From: Pelagicoccus albus
Lineage (GTDB): Bacteria > Verrucomicrobiota > Verrucomicrobiia > Opitutales > Opitutaceae
DNA: 64,000 nt
Reading direction: 5' to 3'
Assembly: GCF_014230145.1 (NCBI RefSeq)
Contig: NZ_JACHVC010000005.1
Coordinates: 69,501 to 133,500 of the forward strand
Shown: positions 8,521 to 17,084 of the stretch, piece after piece
Layout of the letters: each line of letters starts with the position of its first letter
Position numbering within the stretch: the stretch's first letter is position 1
Program-made: the position numbers and the translations under genes
The notes under the pieces: generated by a model
Seen by the model: the letters and a program-made list of their open reading frames with translations, nothing else
The model's database searches: none
Told to the model about the DNA's origin: nothing

Positions 8521-11469
8521 ATGTTTTCCGTCGATCCTAACTCACCCGAACTAATTCCGAACTGGATTTTCGAGCAGGATTTTCTGGTTTTTCTCTCCTT
8601 TTTCGGTTGGGTGCTGGTTGGTTTGCTCGCCTTGTCCAAGCCCTTGTCGGACCACGGGGCAGTTCGTATGCCGTGGCTTTGGATTGGCTTCTATGCTTTT
8701 TCGCAGGCCTTTTCTGACTTTTTGCGAACGCTTTCTTTTTCCGACGAGTTTTTCCGGTCCTTCAGTCTAGAAGTCGGATTTGAGATGCTCGGATACGGAC
8801 TGCTGGTGGAGACAGCGATTCGCTACGCCAAGAAGGACGAAGACCGCTACTTTTTCCCATACTCCGCTTTAGGTGGGCTTTTTCTGGGGCTCTCTATCGA
8901 GATTGGCGACCTGCTCTACACTTTGATTGTTTCGGGGATCGTGGCGGCGGGAGCGGTCTTCTGGGCTTGCCGGTGTTTTGTGATCGCGGCCAGGGAGGAG
9001 AATCGGCGGGAATTGTATGTGATCGTAGTTGGGCTCGCTTTGGTCTTTCCAACCTGGTTGCTCGCTCCGGGACGCGTCTGGGTTGTTTTTCCGGAGGGGA
9101 CTGTCGCTTTCGAAGATTTTCCTTATTACGGCTTTGACCTGTTGCTTCTTCGCATCGTTGCCGCGTGGACGATTCTAGCTGGTTTTTGGTATTATCGTTT
9201 GCAACGCCGCATCGAGGACGTCGTTCCGAGCATCGGGGCTCAGCTTAAGCTTTGGGGGCATCGTGTCTTGCCGGTAGCCCTAGCATTGGTGGCGGGAGGT
9301 AGTTTCTTGGTCACGACTTGGAATGGCGAACGCATGAAGGAGCGCATGGAGCAGGACTACCTCTCCCGCGCCCAGACTGCGGTGGTGCCGATCGACGTTT
9401 CCGAGAATATAGACTTTTCAAAGCTTGGCGACTACGGGCTGAGGTTACGCGGTGTTCTAAGTCGGCAGTTGGTGGCCATCAAAAGCGTTGGCCCTGACAT
9501 CCTGAGCACTTACTTTTGGAGTGGAACCGAAACGGGGGTGCGAGCCTCGGCGTTTGAGTCCGAACAAAGCGCTACGCCATTTCTCAAGGCTGGAGGATTC
9601 GATGTGAGTGAGCTGGAAAGCTATCAAGAGGGGAAAGCCTTCTTGGCGGGGCCCTTCGCCTTGGGGGGGAAGTCGCTTCTTCATCTGAGCGCTCCGATTT
9701 TGGATCGGGAAACGGGCGAGGTCGTTTACTGGCTCGGGATCGACATTTCGGGAGCCTACTGGTTCAAGAACGTTTCCCTCTCGCGTCTACAGACGATCAT
9801 CATTGCCGGGCTAATCATGTCCTTGGTTATTTTCTTCCTCTACTACCAGATTGAGCATGAGAGCGAAGCGGATCTGGTTCTCGCAAAGGAAAGAGCGGAA
9901 GCGGGGGACCGGGCCAAGAGCGAATTTTTGGCGGTTATCAGTCACGAAATTCGAACGCCGCTGCAAAGTGTGCTTGGATATAGCGATCTGCTGAAAGGAA
10001 CGCGTTTGGATGAAAAACAACGTGCCTGTCTGGATACCATCCAATCTGAAGGAAAGATCCTGCTTCGTATCGTGCAGGACATTTTGGATTTCAGTAACTT
10101 GAGGAAGGCGAACTTTCAGTTGGAATACGGTCCGGTTCGACTGCGCCACCTGATCGAAGAAACGTTCCGCACGATCAAGCCTATGGCTGACCGTAAAGGC
10201 CTTTTGGCAAATCTTGAAATAGCCCCAGACGTTCCTGAGCTTATCCATGCCGATGGGGTCCGTCTGAGGCAGGTCCTGCTCAATCTTTTCGGAAATTCGG
10301 TTAAATACACGGAAGAAGGCGAGGTCTTGCTGCGAGCCCTCGTGGACGATTCGGAAGGCGGGAAGGCACTGCCGCTGAAATTCGAAATTGTGGACACAGG
10401 AGTCGGCATCGCGGAAGCGGATCGGCTAAGATTGTTCGAACCCTTCATCCAATTGGCGCATTCGAGCCGGTTTCCTCGCGAAGGAGCGGGTCTCGGTTTG
10501 GCCATCGTAAACAGAATTGTGGAGCTGATGGGGGGGCGGATCGATGTGGAGAGCGAGGTCGGAGAGGGATCCTGTTTTACCGCCTCATTTGATTTTGAGT
10601 TTCTAGAAAGCCAAGTTGAGTCCGATAGAGAGGTTGTAGAACAACAATTTCCACTCCGACCAAACGTTCCCATGGCCAAGCTTTACCCAATCAAAGTCCT
10701 CGTAGTTGACGATAACCCGATGGTTCGTCGTCTGATGTTGCAGTATCTTGATGCGATAGGATACGAGGCTGACGAGCTTGATGGCGGTAAGGCAGCGGCG
10801 GAAGTCGGTCTCAATTACGACTTGATCATAATGGATCTTCGTATGCCAGAGGTCGATGGCCCGACCGCGGCCAGCATGATCCGTGAAAAGGGGGGCGACC
10901 CAGTTCGGCCTTGGATCGTAGCCGTTTCGGCCTCGTTGCAGGAAGACGAGGTTAAGCGAGCCAGCGAAGCGGGCATTAATGATTTTCTTGGAAAACCGTT
11001 TCACGCTCCTGACCTTCTGGAAAAGATCGAAGATATTCCTTGGATCGAAGAAAAGCGGGTCGATGTTGTGCCGGAAGAGGAAAAGGAAGCCGAGCCCGAG
11101 CATACTCCGCTTTTCATCGGGCCAGCTGATGTAGAGCCAGAGATTCCTGCTCCAGCGAAGCCCGCCGTTCCCACTTCGGTATTTGGTGGAATAGACAGCT
11201 ATCCGAAGGAAGCTGTTCAGGCCGCGATTGCCGAGGTGTATTCAAAGTATGAAGCCATGGCTCAAAACGCGGCAGCCAAGGAATGGTTTATGGTCAAAGA
11301 AGACGCTCACTACCTAGCCAATACGGCTATGGCTCTGGGTATCGACCAGCTTTACCTCGATTCCAAAGACTTGGAGGCCGCCGCCCTCGATGAAGACGAG
11401 CTCAAGGCTTTGCGGTGCCTCCGAGAGCTACGGCTCAACTTCGAAGCTTGGGAAAGCGACGAGGATTAG
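8521..11469 (+). CDS. Membrane hybrid sensor histidine kinase with receiver and HPt-like domains
   Basis: A 982-residue phosphorelay protein. Residues ~20-230 form a multi-helix membrane region resembling 7TM sensor modules. A further helix (~245-265), an extracytoplasmic sensor of about 160 residues and another helix (~425-445) follow. HisKA then carries phospho-His475 in SHEIRTP, followed by HATPase with N box (NLFGNSVKYTEEG), G1 (DTGVGIAE) and G2 (GAGLGLAIV). The receiver has phospho-acceptor Asp772 in IMDLRMPEVDG. The C-terminal ~90 residues contain KEDAHYLANTAMALG, an HPt-like helix with His930 as candidate phosphorelay residue. A proline/glutamate-rich linker joins receiver and HPt. No cognate response regulator with an output domain is adjacent. 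The GGCGG/CCGCC hairpin at 8495-8509, 11 bases before the ATG, could affect translation. Confidence 0.93.
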   Translation: MFSVDPNSPELIPNWIFEQDFLVFLSFFGWVLVGLLALSKPLSDHGAVRMPWLWIGFYAFSQAFSDFLRTLSFSDEFFRSFSLEVGFEMLGYGLLVETAIRYAKKDEDRYFFPYSALGGLFLGLSIEIGDLLYTLIVSGIVAAGAVFWACRCFVIAAREENRRELYVIVVGLALVFPTWLLAPGRVWVVFPEGTVAFEDFPYYGFDLLLLRIVAAWTILAGFWYYRLQRRIEDVVPSIGAQLKLWGHRVLPVALALVAGGSFLVTTWNGERMKERMEQDYLSRAQTAVVPIDVSENIDFSKLGDYGLRLRGVLSRQLVAIKSVGPDILSTYFWSGTETGVRASAFESEQSATPFLKAGGFDVSELESYQEGKAFLAGPFALGGKSLLHLSAPILDRETGEVVYWLGIDISGAYWFKNVSLSRLQTIIIAGLIMSLVIFFLYYQIEHESEADLVLAKERAEAGDRAKSEFLAVISHEIRTPLQSVLGYSDLLKGTRLDEKQRACLDTIQSEGKILLRIVQDILDFSNLRKANFQLEYGPVRLRHLIEETFRTIKPMADRKGLLANLEIAPDVPELIHADGVRLRQVLLNLFGNSVKYTEEGEVLLRALVDDSEGGKALPLKFEIVDTGVGIAEADRLRLFEPFIQLAHSSRFPREGAGLGLAIVNRIVELMGGRIDVESEVGEGSCFTASFDFEFLESQVESDREVVEQQFPLRPNVPMAKLYPIKVLVVDDNPMVRRLMLQYLDAIGYEADELDGGKAAAEVGLNYDLIIMDLRMPEVDGPTAASMIREKGGDPVRPWIVAVSASLQEDEVKRASEAGINDFLGKPFHAPDLLEKIEDIPWIEEKRVDVVPEEEKEAEPEHTPLFIGPADVEPEIPAPAKPAVPTSVFGGIDSYPKEAVQAAIAEVYSKYEAMAQNAAAKEWFMVKEDAHYLANTAMALGIDQLYLDSKDLEAAALDEDELKALRCLRELRLNFEAWESDED

Positions 11470-11479
11470 GCTTCGCTAT

Positions 11480-12013
11480 CTATGCCCCTTTGGGGCGAAA
11501 CGCCTTCATCACGCCCTCATCCGTCTCGAGTCTGGCACCGCCGATGAGATCGATGCAGTAAGGTATGGCCGGGAAAACAGCTTCCAGGTTCTCCCGAATC
11601 GCTTTGGGTTTGCCGGGTAGGTTGACGATAAGGCAACTGCCTCGAGTCCCTGCGGTTTGACGGGAAAGAATAGCGGTTGGCACATACTTCAGAGATGCGG
11701 ATCTCATTAACTCCCCGAAGCCAGGGAGGAGTCGATCGCAGACTGCTTCTGTTGCCTCTGGCGTTATGTCGCGAGGGGCGGGACCGGTGCCGCCTGTCGT
11801 TACGACCAAACTACAGTCTTCTTCGTCCGCAAAGCGAATCAGGGTAGATTCGATCTGGTCTTGCTCGTCCGGTACGATGGCGTAGGAGATTTCAAATTCT
11901 GTCTTCAGCCATTTCTTCAGAAGTTCGAGACATGCTTTTCCTGGGATGTCTTCGTAGACGCCTTGGGAGGCACGATCCGAAATATTGATTACGCCGATAC
12001 GGGCTTTTTTCAT
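11480..12013 (-). CDS. mogA: Molybdopterin adenylyltransferase (MogA/MoaB family)
   Basis: A 177-residue protein of the MogA family, which adenylates molybdopterin before metal insertion in molybdenum cofactor synthesis. The N-terminus has the family strand IGVINISDRASQGVYED. The core shows the TTGGTGPAPRDITPEAT signature with its conserved TGGTG and acidic residues, and the LPGFGELMR segment that binds the pterin. Length fits stand-alone MogA (~170-195 aa) rather than the fused MoeA/Cnx1 form. It is the last gene of the RND efflux operon, beginning 3 bases after the permease stop, an unusual neighbourhood for a cofactor gene. No other moa or moe gene is visible. Confidence 0.93.
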   Translation of the reverse strand: MKKARIGVINISDRASQGVYEDIPGKACLELLKKWLKTEFEISYAIVPDEQDQIESTLIRFADEEDCSLVVTTGGTGPAPRDITPEATEAVCDRLLPGFGELMRSASLKYVPTAILSRQTAGTRGSCLIVNLPGKPKAIRENLEAVFPAIPYCIDLIGGARLETDEGVMKAFRPKGA

Positions 12014-12016
12014 ATT

Positions 12017-15000
12017 TTAGTTCAATTCGCTATTAAGTTCGGTCCCAAGTGGAGCGTAGTTCTCAGGCTCTTTTTTCTTCAAGCGTAAGAATCGCTTTAT
12101 GTTGTCTTCACAAGCAAGTAGGGAAGGCGTCAATACAAGGGTGAGCACTGTGGCGAAAGCTAATCCGAAGGCGACCGATGTGGCGAGCTGTGTCCACCAT
12201 TGGGTGGAAGGAGCTCCCACGGAAACGTGAGGTGTAAAGAAGTCGAGATTGATCCCGAAGACCATGGGAATCAGGCCCAGAATCGTAGTGACAGTCGTCA
12301 ACATAACCGGCCTCAAACGCTGGGCGGCGGTCAGCAGAGCCGCGTCATAGGTATCCATGTTTTTCCGGTGCGTATTGAAGGTATCGATCAACACGATGTT
12401 GTTGTTGACTACGATCCCCGCCAGGGAGATGACGCCGATTCCGTTCATCACGATGCCGAAGGGCTGGTGTGTGAGTAACAAGCCTATGAATACGCCAAAA
12501 GTTGAGAACATCACGGCAGTGAGGATCAGGCCAGATTGGTAGATGCTGTTGAACTGGGTTATCAGGATTATCGCGATCGCGAAAACCGCTACGAGGAATG
12601 CTTTGCCCAAGAACGCCATGGCTTCTTGCTGCTCCTCATCCTCTCCGCGGAACTCGATTTTTACGCTGGAAAAATCGATGCCGGACTCGGGAAGCCACTC
12701 TCTAAGTTGCTCGAAAATGGCAGCCGGCTGAACTTCGTCCTCCACTTCGGCAGAGACGGTATAGACGCGACGCTGCTCGACTCGGTTTATGTTTTGAACC
12801 CGTTGAGCGGGGCGTTGTGTAATGAAATTGGATACGGGAGCGAGGCCTTGCTCTGTAACGATCTTGAGCTGATTTAGCTGATCCAGATTGCGGTCGTCGA
12901 AAGGATAGCGAGCTCGTATCTCTACTTCGTCGTCGGCGTCGAGTGGGCGGTATTCACCGATTTCAACTCCGTTCGTCAGCATTTGGATCTCGTTTCCGAT
13001 GGTGGTGATATCAGCGCCGTAGCGAGCCGCTTCGGTTCGGTCGACCGTCACTTCCCACTCGAAGCCTTCGATGGGACGGGTGTCGGTGACGTCTATCAGG
13101 CCCTCTGTCGCCTCGAACTTGTCCACGATAATTTTCGTGGCCGCTTCCAGTTTTTCGGGAAAGGCGGAACTGACCTGCAACTGCACCGGCTTGCCGCCTT
13201 GGGTGCCTGCATCCTGCTGAGCAAACTCAATGTGGATACCTGCGAGATCAGCGGTTCGCTCACGGATCGTATCGAATATCTCATGAGCTTTGGGACGGTG
13301 TTCCCAATGGGTGAATTCGAATTGTATGATGCCGATAGTGTCTGAAGGTATATTCGTGCCGCGAAGCGCCGGATCGGCCCGGCTATACAGGTACTTTATC
13401 CCATCAATGTTGTGGATGCGGGATTCAACTTGTCTGACCAGCAAGTCCGCCTCGTCGACGGATAAGTTTCCACGAGCTCGAATGTTCATGCTCGCAAACT
13501 CTGGCTCCACGTTCGGGAAGTATTCGACCCCTTTGCCGAGAGTGAATTGCAGGATCATGACCACCGTGAAGAGGACAAGAAGGAAGAGTAGCTGCAAAAC
13601 CGGGTGGCGGATAACTTTTTTCAGGAAACGCGCATAGGTTCCCGTGAATCCTTGGAGCTGAGTCAGATCGGCCTGCTTAGCGCCTTCCAAAGCGTCCAAG
13701 GCTTCGTTATCCATGTTGTTCGCTTTGCCAAACATTCCGCCCAGGGTCGGCACAAATATCAACGCCATGACCAGCGAGGCGCTCAAAGTGGCGATCAAGG
13801 TGATGGGGAGGTATTTCATAAACTCCCCCATTATTCCGGGCCAAAAGATGAGAGGCGCGAAGGCGGCCAAGGTCGTCATGGTGGAGGCTATGATTGGCCA
13901 CGCCATACGTTTAGACGCTTCCGCATAGGCAGGACCCTTTTCCATGCCCTCGGCCATCTTTCTGTCCGCGAATTCGGTGACGACGATCGCTCCATCGACG
14001 AGCATGCCTACTGCCATGATCAGCGAGAAAAGAACCACAATGTTTACTGTGTATCCCACTGCGTAGAGGAAAAGGACTCCGGCGAGAAAGGAACCAGGAA
14101 TGGCGATCCCAACGAGTAGGGCGGAGCGAACCCCGAGGGCGATGATCACAACGATCATCACGAGCAGAATGGCGGAAAGCACGTTGTTTTGCAGGTCCAA
14201 GAGCATATCGCGTATGCTGGTGGACTTGTCTTGTGAGTAGGTTACGCTGAGCGTCTCCGGCCAGTTGGGGCGCGTGCTTTCGACCAGCTCCTTAACTGCG
14301 GCGATGGTATCCAACACGTTCTCGCCGGAGCGTTTCGAGACTTCGATGCCGATTGCTGGCTCGCCATTGAGTCGGGCGTAGGCGGAGCGGTCCTTAAAGG
14401 TACGTCGCACCGTAGCCACATCTTGGAGACGGACAACCTTGTCTCCATCTCGCTTGACCGGAATGCTCATTACCTCTTGAGCGGTCTTGAAAAGCCCGGG
14501 GACTTTTACGGCGAAGCGGCCGTCTCCCTTGTCCATATTTCCGGCGGCAACGATCTTGTTGTTGCGGGAAATGAATCCGATGATTTCGCCCTGCGAGAGA
14601 TTGTAGGAGCGAAGTACGCTTGGATCGATGATGACTTCTACGACTTCCTCCCGATCTCCTATGACACGAGCCTCGAGGACTTGTCCGATGCCTTCGATTT
14701 CGTCTCCGAGATCCTTCGCTATCTTGGTCAGGGCCCGCTCCGGAACGTCGCCGGAAAGCGTGATCACGATGACCGGAAACTGGGAGAGATTTATCTCGTG
14801 TACGGTAGGTTCTTCGGCGGCCTGTGGCAGCTCCGCGTTGGCCAAGTCGACCTTTTCGCGTACGTCGGCCAAAGCGGCGTCGGGATCGAATCCGGCGTTG
14901 AACTCAAGCGTCACAGAGGCGGAGTTTTGGGAAGCAGTGGAGGTCATTTCCTTCACGCCTTCCACGCTGGATAGCTCCTGCTCCATGGGACGCACGAGTA

Positions 15001-15178
15001 GGCGTTCCGCGTCTTCGGGGGAGACGCCCTCCATGTACATGGAAACGTAGATGGTAGGGATGGTCACGTCCGGGTCCGACTCCTTGGGAATATCGATGTA
15101 AGCGAAAAGACCCGCGGCGAGGATGAATATGAGAGCGAGGTTAACCGTTCGCTTTCGGCTTAGGATGGCTTCTATCAC
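12017..15178 (-). CDS. RND-family efflux transporter permease
   Basis: A 1,053-residue inner-membrane pump of the AcrB/MexB superfamily. It starts at a GTG (15178) with the typical MIEAILSRKRTVNLALI first helix. Hallmarks are the early IPKESDPDVTIPTI stretch, two repeated halves each with one helix plus a large periplasmic domain and five further helices, and GMLVDGAIVVTEF in the fourth transmembrane helix, where the proton-relay acidic residues sit. The second-half counterpart is GIVVNNNIVLIDTF. It exchanges protons for exported compounds together with the adaptor encoded 52 bases upstream and an outer-membrane channel not seen here. Drug, solvent or lipid substrates are possible. The sequence looks more like the general HAE-type exporters than the metal-exporting HME group. 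Confidence 0.95.
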   Translation of the reverse strand: MIEAILSRKRTVNLALIFILAAGLFAYIDIPKESDPDVTIPTIYVSMYMEGVSPEDAERLLVRPMEQELSSVEGVKEMTSTASQNSASVTLEFNAGFDPDAALADVREKVDLANAELPQAAEEPTVHEINLSQFPVIVITLSGDVPERALTKIAKDLGDEIEGIGQVLEARVIGDREEVVEVIIDPSVLRSYNLSQGEIIGFISRNNKIVAAGNMDKGDGRFAVKVPGLFKTAQEVMSIPVKRDGDKVVRLQDVATVRRTFKDRSAYARLNGEPAIGIEVSKRSGENVLDTIAAVKELVESTRPNWPETLSVTYSQDKSTSIRDMLLDLQNNVLSAILLVMIVVIIALGVRSALLVGIAIPGSFLAGVLFLYAVGYTVNIVVLFSLIMAVGMLVDGAIVVTEFADRKMAEGMEKGPAYAEASKRMAWPIIASTMTTLAAFAPLIFWPGIMGEFMKYLPITLIATLSASLVMALIFVPTLGGMFGKANNMDNEALDALEGAKQADLTQLQGFTGTYARFLKKVIRHPVLQLLFLLVLFTVVMILQFTLGKGVEYFPNVEPEFASMNIRARGNLSVDEADLLVRQVESRIHNIDGIKYLYSRADPALRGTNIPSDTIGIIQFEFTHWEHRPKAHEIFDTIRERTADLAGIHIEFAQQDAGTQGGKPVQLQVSSAFPEKLEAATKIIVDKFEATEGLIDVTDTRPIEGFEWEVTVDRTEAARYGADITTIGNEIQMLTNGVEIGEYRPLDADDEVEIRARYPFDDRNLDQLNQLKIVTEQGLAPVSNFITQRPAQRVQNINRVEQRRVYTVSAEVEDEVQPAAIFEQLREWLPESGIDFSSVKIEFRGEDEEQQEAMAFLGKAFLVAVFAIAIILITQFNSIYQSGLILTAVMFSTFGVFIGLLLTHQPFGIVMNGIGVISLAGIVVNNNIVLIDTFNTHRKNMDTYDAALLTAAQRLRPVMLTTVTTILGLIPMVFGINLDFFTPHVSVGAPSTQWWTQLATSVAFGLAFATVLTLVLTPSLLACEDNIKRFLRLKKKEPENYAPLGTELNSELN

Positions 15179-15230
15179 GATGCTCGGAAATTTGAGTGTT
15201 CTTCGTTGAGAGGAGAATGGGCAGCTCCAT

Positions 15231-16316
15231 TTATTGTATGCTGCTCTCTTCGACCGCTTTCACTTTTGCGCCCGGAAGCACGAAGCCTTGCCCGACCGTG
15301 ATGATGCGCGCTTGGTCAGGCAGTCCGCTCACCCAAACTCCGTCGTTTGCCGTGCCGATAATCTCGGTTTTGTAGAATTCGACGGTTTGCTCCTCCGTCA
15401 CCACTTTGAGGCCGAGTTCTCCATCCGTGTCGGCGCTGAGGGCCAAGATGGCGGGCGTAACCTTATGGGCCATCTGGGTTTCGGTGGTGGCAATAATGTC
15501 GGCGGTTAGTCCCGCCACGAAAGTGAGCTTTGGATTTTCGAATTCCATTTCCACGGTGTAAGTTCTGACCGCTTCATTTGCGGAGCGGGAAATGTAACGA
15601 ATCCGTCCTTCCACGGATTTTTTGCCGATTTGAGCGACGGCTGGCGTATCTTGGTGAATCTTCTGAACTTCTATTTCAGTCGCCTCCGCGGTGATGATCA
15701 TGGGATCCAAAGATAAGAACCGGGCGATCGGATCCCCGATGGAAACGAATTCACCTACTTCGACGAGGCGATCATTGAAGACTCCATCGAATGGAGCCCT
15801 GACAACTGTGTTCTCCAAGGCAATCTCGGTTGCGGCGACGAGGTTCTTAGCTGCGGCGAGTAGGGCGGAGGACTCGGCGAGTCGCGTTTCCGATTGGTAT
15901 CCGCTAGATTGCAGTTTCTTGGCGGCCTGATGTTCCAGAGTACGTTGGTCCAAAAGCGCTTTCGCTTCCTCCAGCTTCTCGGGCAGGTTTTGTGGATCAA
16001 TCTTCAGGAGGGGATCACCTTTTTTCACGCTTCCACCGCGCGGGGCTAAGATCTCCAGAATCTGGCCACCCACTTCCGCCTTTATGACGCTGTCGCGGGA
16101 AGCTTCCGTTTTTCCGCGCAGGATTAGTTCCGCCGCGTAGGCTTGGGCTTCAGAATCGCGGACGCGAACTCTGGGGAGCTCTTTCTCCTCGGTTTCGCTT
16201 GCCTGGCTGTTTTGCGTTTGGGCGTTGTTGGGATCTTCGGCGTTGATGGATCCGATGATCATCCACGCGGTGAGCAAGATCGCGATGGTCGTTGCGATGA
16301 TTAGGTTCTTTTTCAT
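15231..16316 (-). CDS. RND efflux periplasmic adaptor subunit (HlyD/MexE family)
   Basis: A 361-residue membrane-fusion protein. It has an N-terminal hydrophobic anchor (about 4-24), then the first lipoyl half-motif (VIKAEVGGQILEILAPRGGSVKKGDPLLKID), a short alpha-helical hairpin (about 105-155) and the second lipoyl half (NTVVRAPFDGVFNDRLVEVGEFVSIGDPI, interrupted only by connecting residues). Beta-barrel and membrane-proximal domains follow. It links the inner-membrane RND permease to an outer-membrane channel. No lipobox cysteine is seen, so it is likely held by an uncleaved N-terminal helix. It is the first gene of the adaptor-permease-mogA operon; the 207-base gap upstream should hold the promoter. 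Confidence 0.94.
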   Translation of the reverse strand: MKKNLIIATTIAILLTAWMIIGSINAEDPNNAQTQNSQASETEEKELPRVRVRDSEAQAYAAELILRGKTEASRDSVIKAEVGGQILEILAPRGGSVKKGDPLLKIDPQNLPEKLEEAKALLDQRTLEHQAAKKLQSSGYQSETRLAESSALLAAAKNLVAATEIALENTVVRAPFDGVFNDRLVEVGEFVSIGDPIARFLSLDPMIITAEATEIEVQKIHQDTPAVAQIGKKSVEGRIRYISRSANEAVRTYTVEMEFENPKLTFVAGLTADIIATTETQMAHKVTPAILALSADTDGELGLKVVTEEQTVEFYKTEIIGTANDGVWVSGLPDQARIITVGQGFVLPGAKVKAVEESSIQ

Positions 16317-16523
16317 CCTTGGTAGCTGGATTGGGAAGGAAAGTTAGAGTTAGGCATTTGAGCAGGAATACCCTGTTTACTCGCTAGGATCCGTAAAGTT
16401 ACCGAAAATGTTCGGCTCTGTGATCCGCTCAACTTTCTTTTTGCGAGATTGACAGTGAGGGCCTCGCTTTGTGGGGTCATTTAACAGCATTTCGCGTCCC
16501 GTGTACCGGGGCGACATACTCAA

Positions 16524-16967
16524 ATGAAAGAGCACGATTTTACCGAAGTTGTGAGCCTGATCGTTAAGGAGGATCCCCGTTACGCCAAAAACGGTTATCT
16601 TTTTCTTCAGAAGGCCTTGAACTTCACCATCGACCGGGAGCGAAAACGCCACGGAAAAGTAGTCACCAAAGTCGCCAAGCGGCACGTATCGGGCCAGGAG
16701 TTGCTAGATGGCATTCGCGAGTATGCCCTCGAGCAATATGGACCCATGTCCTACTACATCCTCACTTCATGGGGCATCAACCGATGCGAAGATTTTGGAG
16801 AGATGGTCTTCAATCTCATCGAGTACGGCGTTTTCAGTAAAAACGAGAGCGACGAGAGAGAAGATTTTGCGGCCACGTATACGTTTAAGGACGCCTTCGA
16901 AAAACCGTTCACTCCCAAGAAACATACTTTGAAACGCCCGAGCTACCGCTCTATCGAATCGCTTTGA
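16524..16967 (+). CDS. Minf_1886 family protein (conserved, unknown function)
   Basis: A 147-residue soluble protein recognised as the Minf_1886 family, common in Verrucomicrobiota and Planctomycetota. The conserved core runs through FTEVVSLIVKEDPRYAKNGY, FLQKALNFTIDRERK, HVSGQELLDGIREYALEQYGP and WGINRCEDFGEMVFNLIEYG. The family has no established biochemical role. The highly charged C-terminal ~30 residues are less conserved in character. No signal peptide or membrane helix is present. It is monocistronic, with a terminator ~35 bases after its stop. Confidence 0.88.
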   Translation: MKEHDFTEVVSLIVKEDPRYAKNGYLFLQKALNFTIDRERKRHGKVVTKVAKRHVSGQELLDGIREYALEQYGPMSYYILTSWGINRCEDFGEMVFNLIEYGVFSKNESDEREDFAATYTFKDAFEKPFTPKKHTLKRPSYRSIESL

Positions 16968-17002
16968 AGCCTTCCAATAAGATTAACCGTTGATCTTTCA
17001 GG

Positions 17003-17037
17003 TCGTCCGTTTTTTTAGCGGACGATTCTTTCGTTTT
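17003..17037 (+). terminator. Rho-independent terminator after the Minf_1886 gene
   Basis: A seven-base-pair stem (TCGTCCG with CGGACGA) around a T-rich nine-base loop is followed by a T-rich tail (TTCTTTCGTTTT). It lies between the Minf_1886 gene and the M16 peptidase gene. Confidence 0.8.
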
Positions 17038-17084
17038 ATAAAGCCGCTTCAGGCGCGGCCGACACACTCCATCTCATTTTACGC

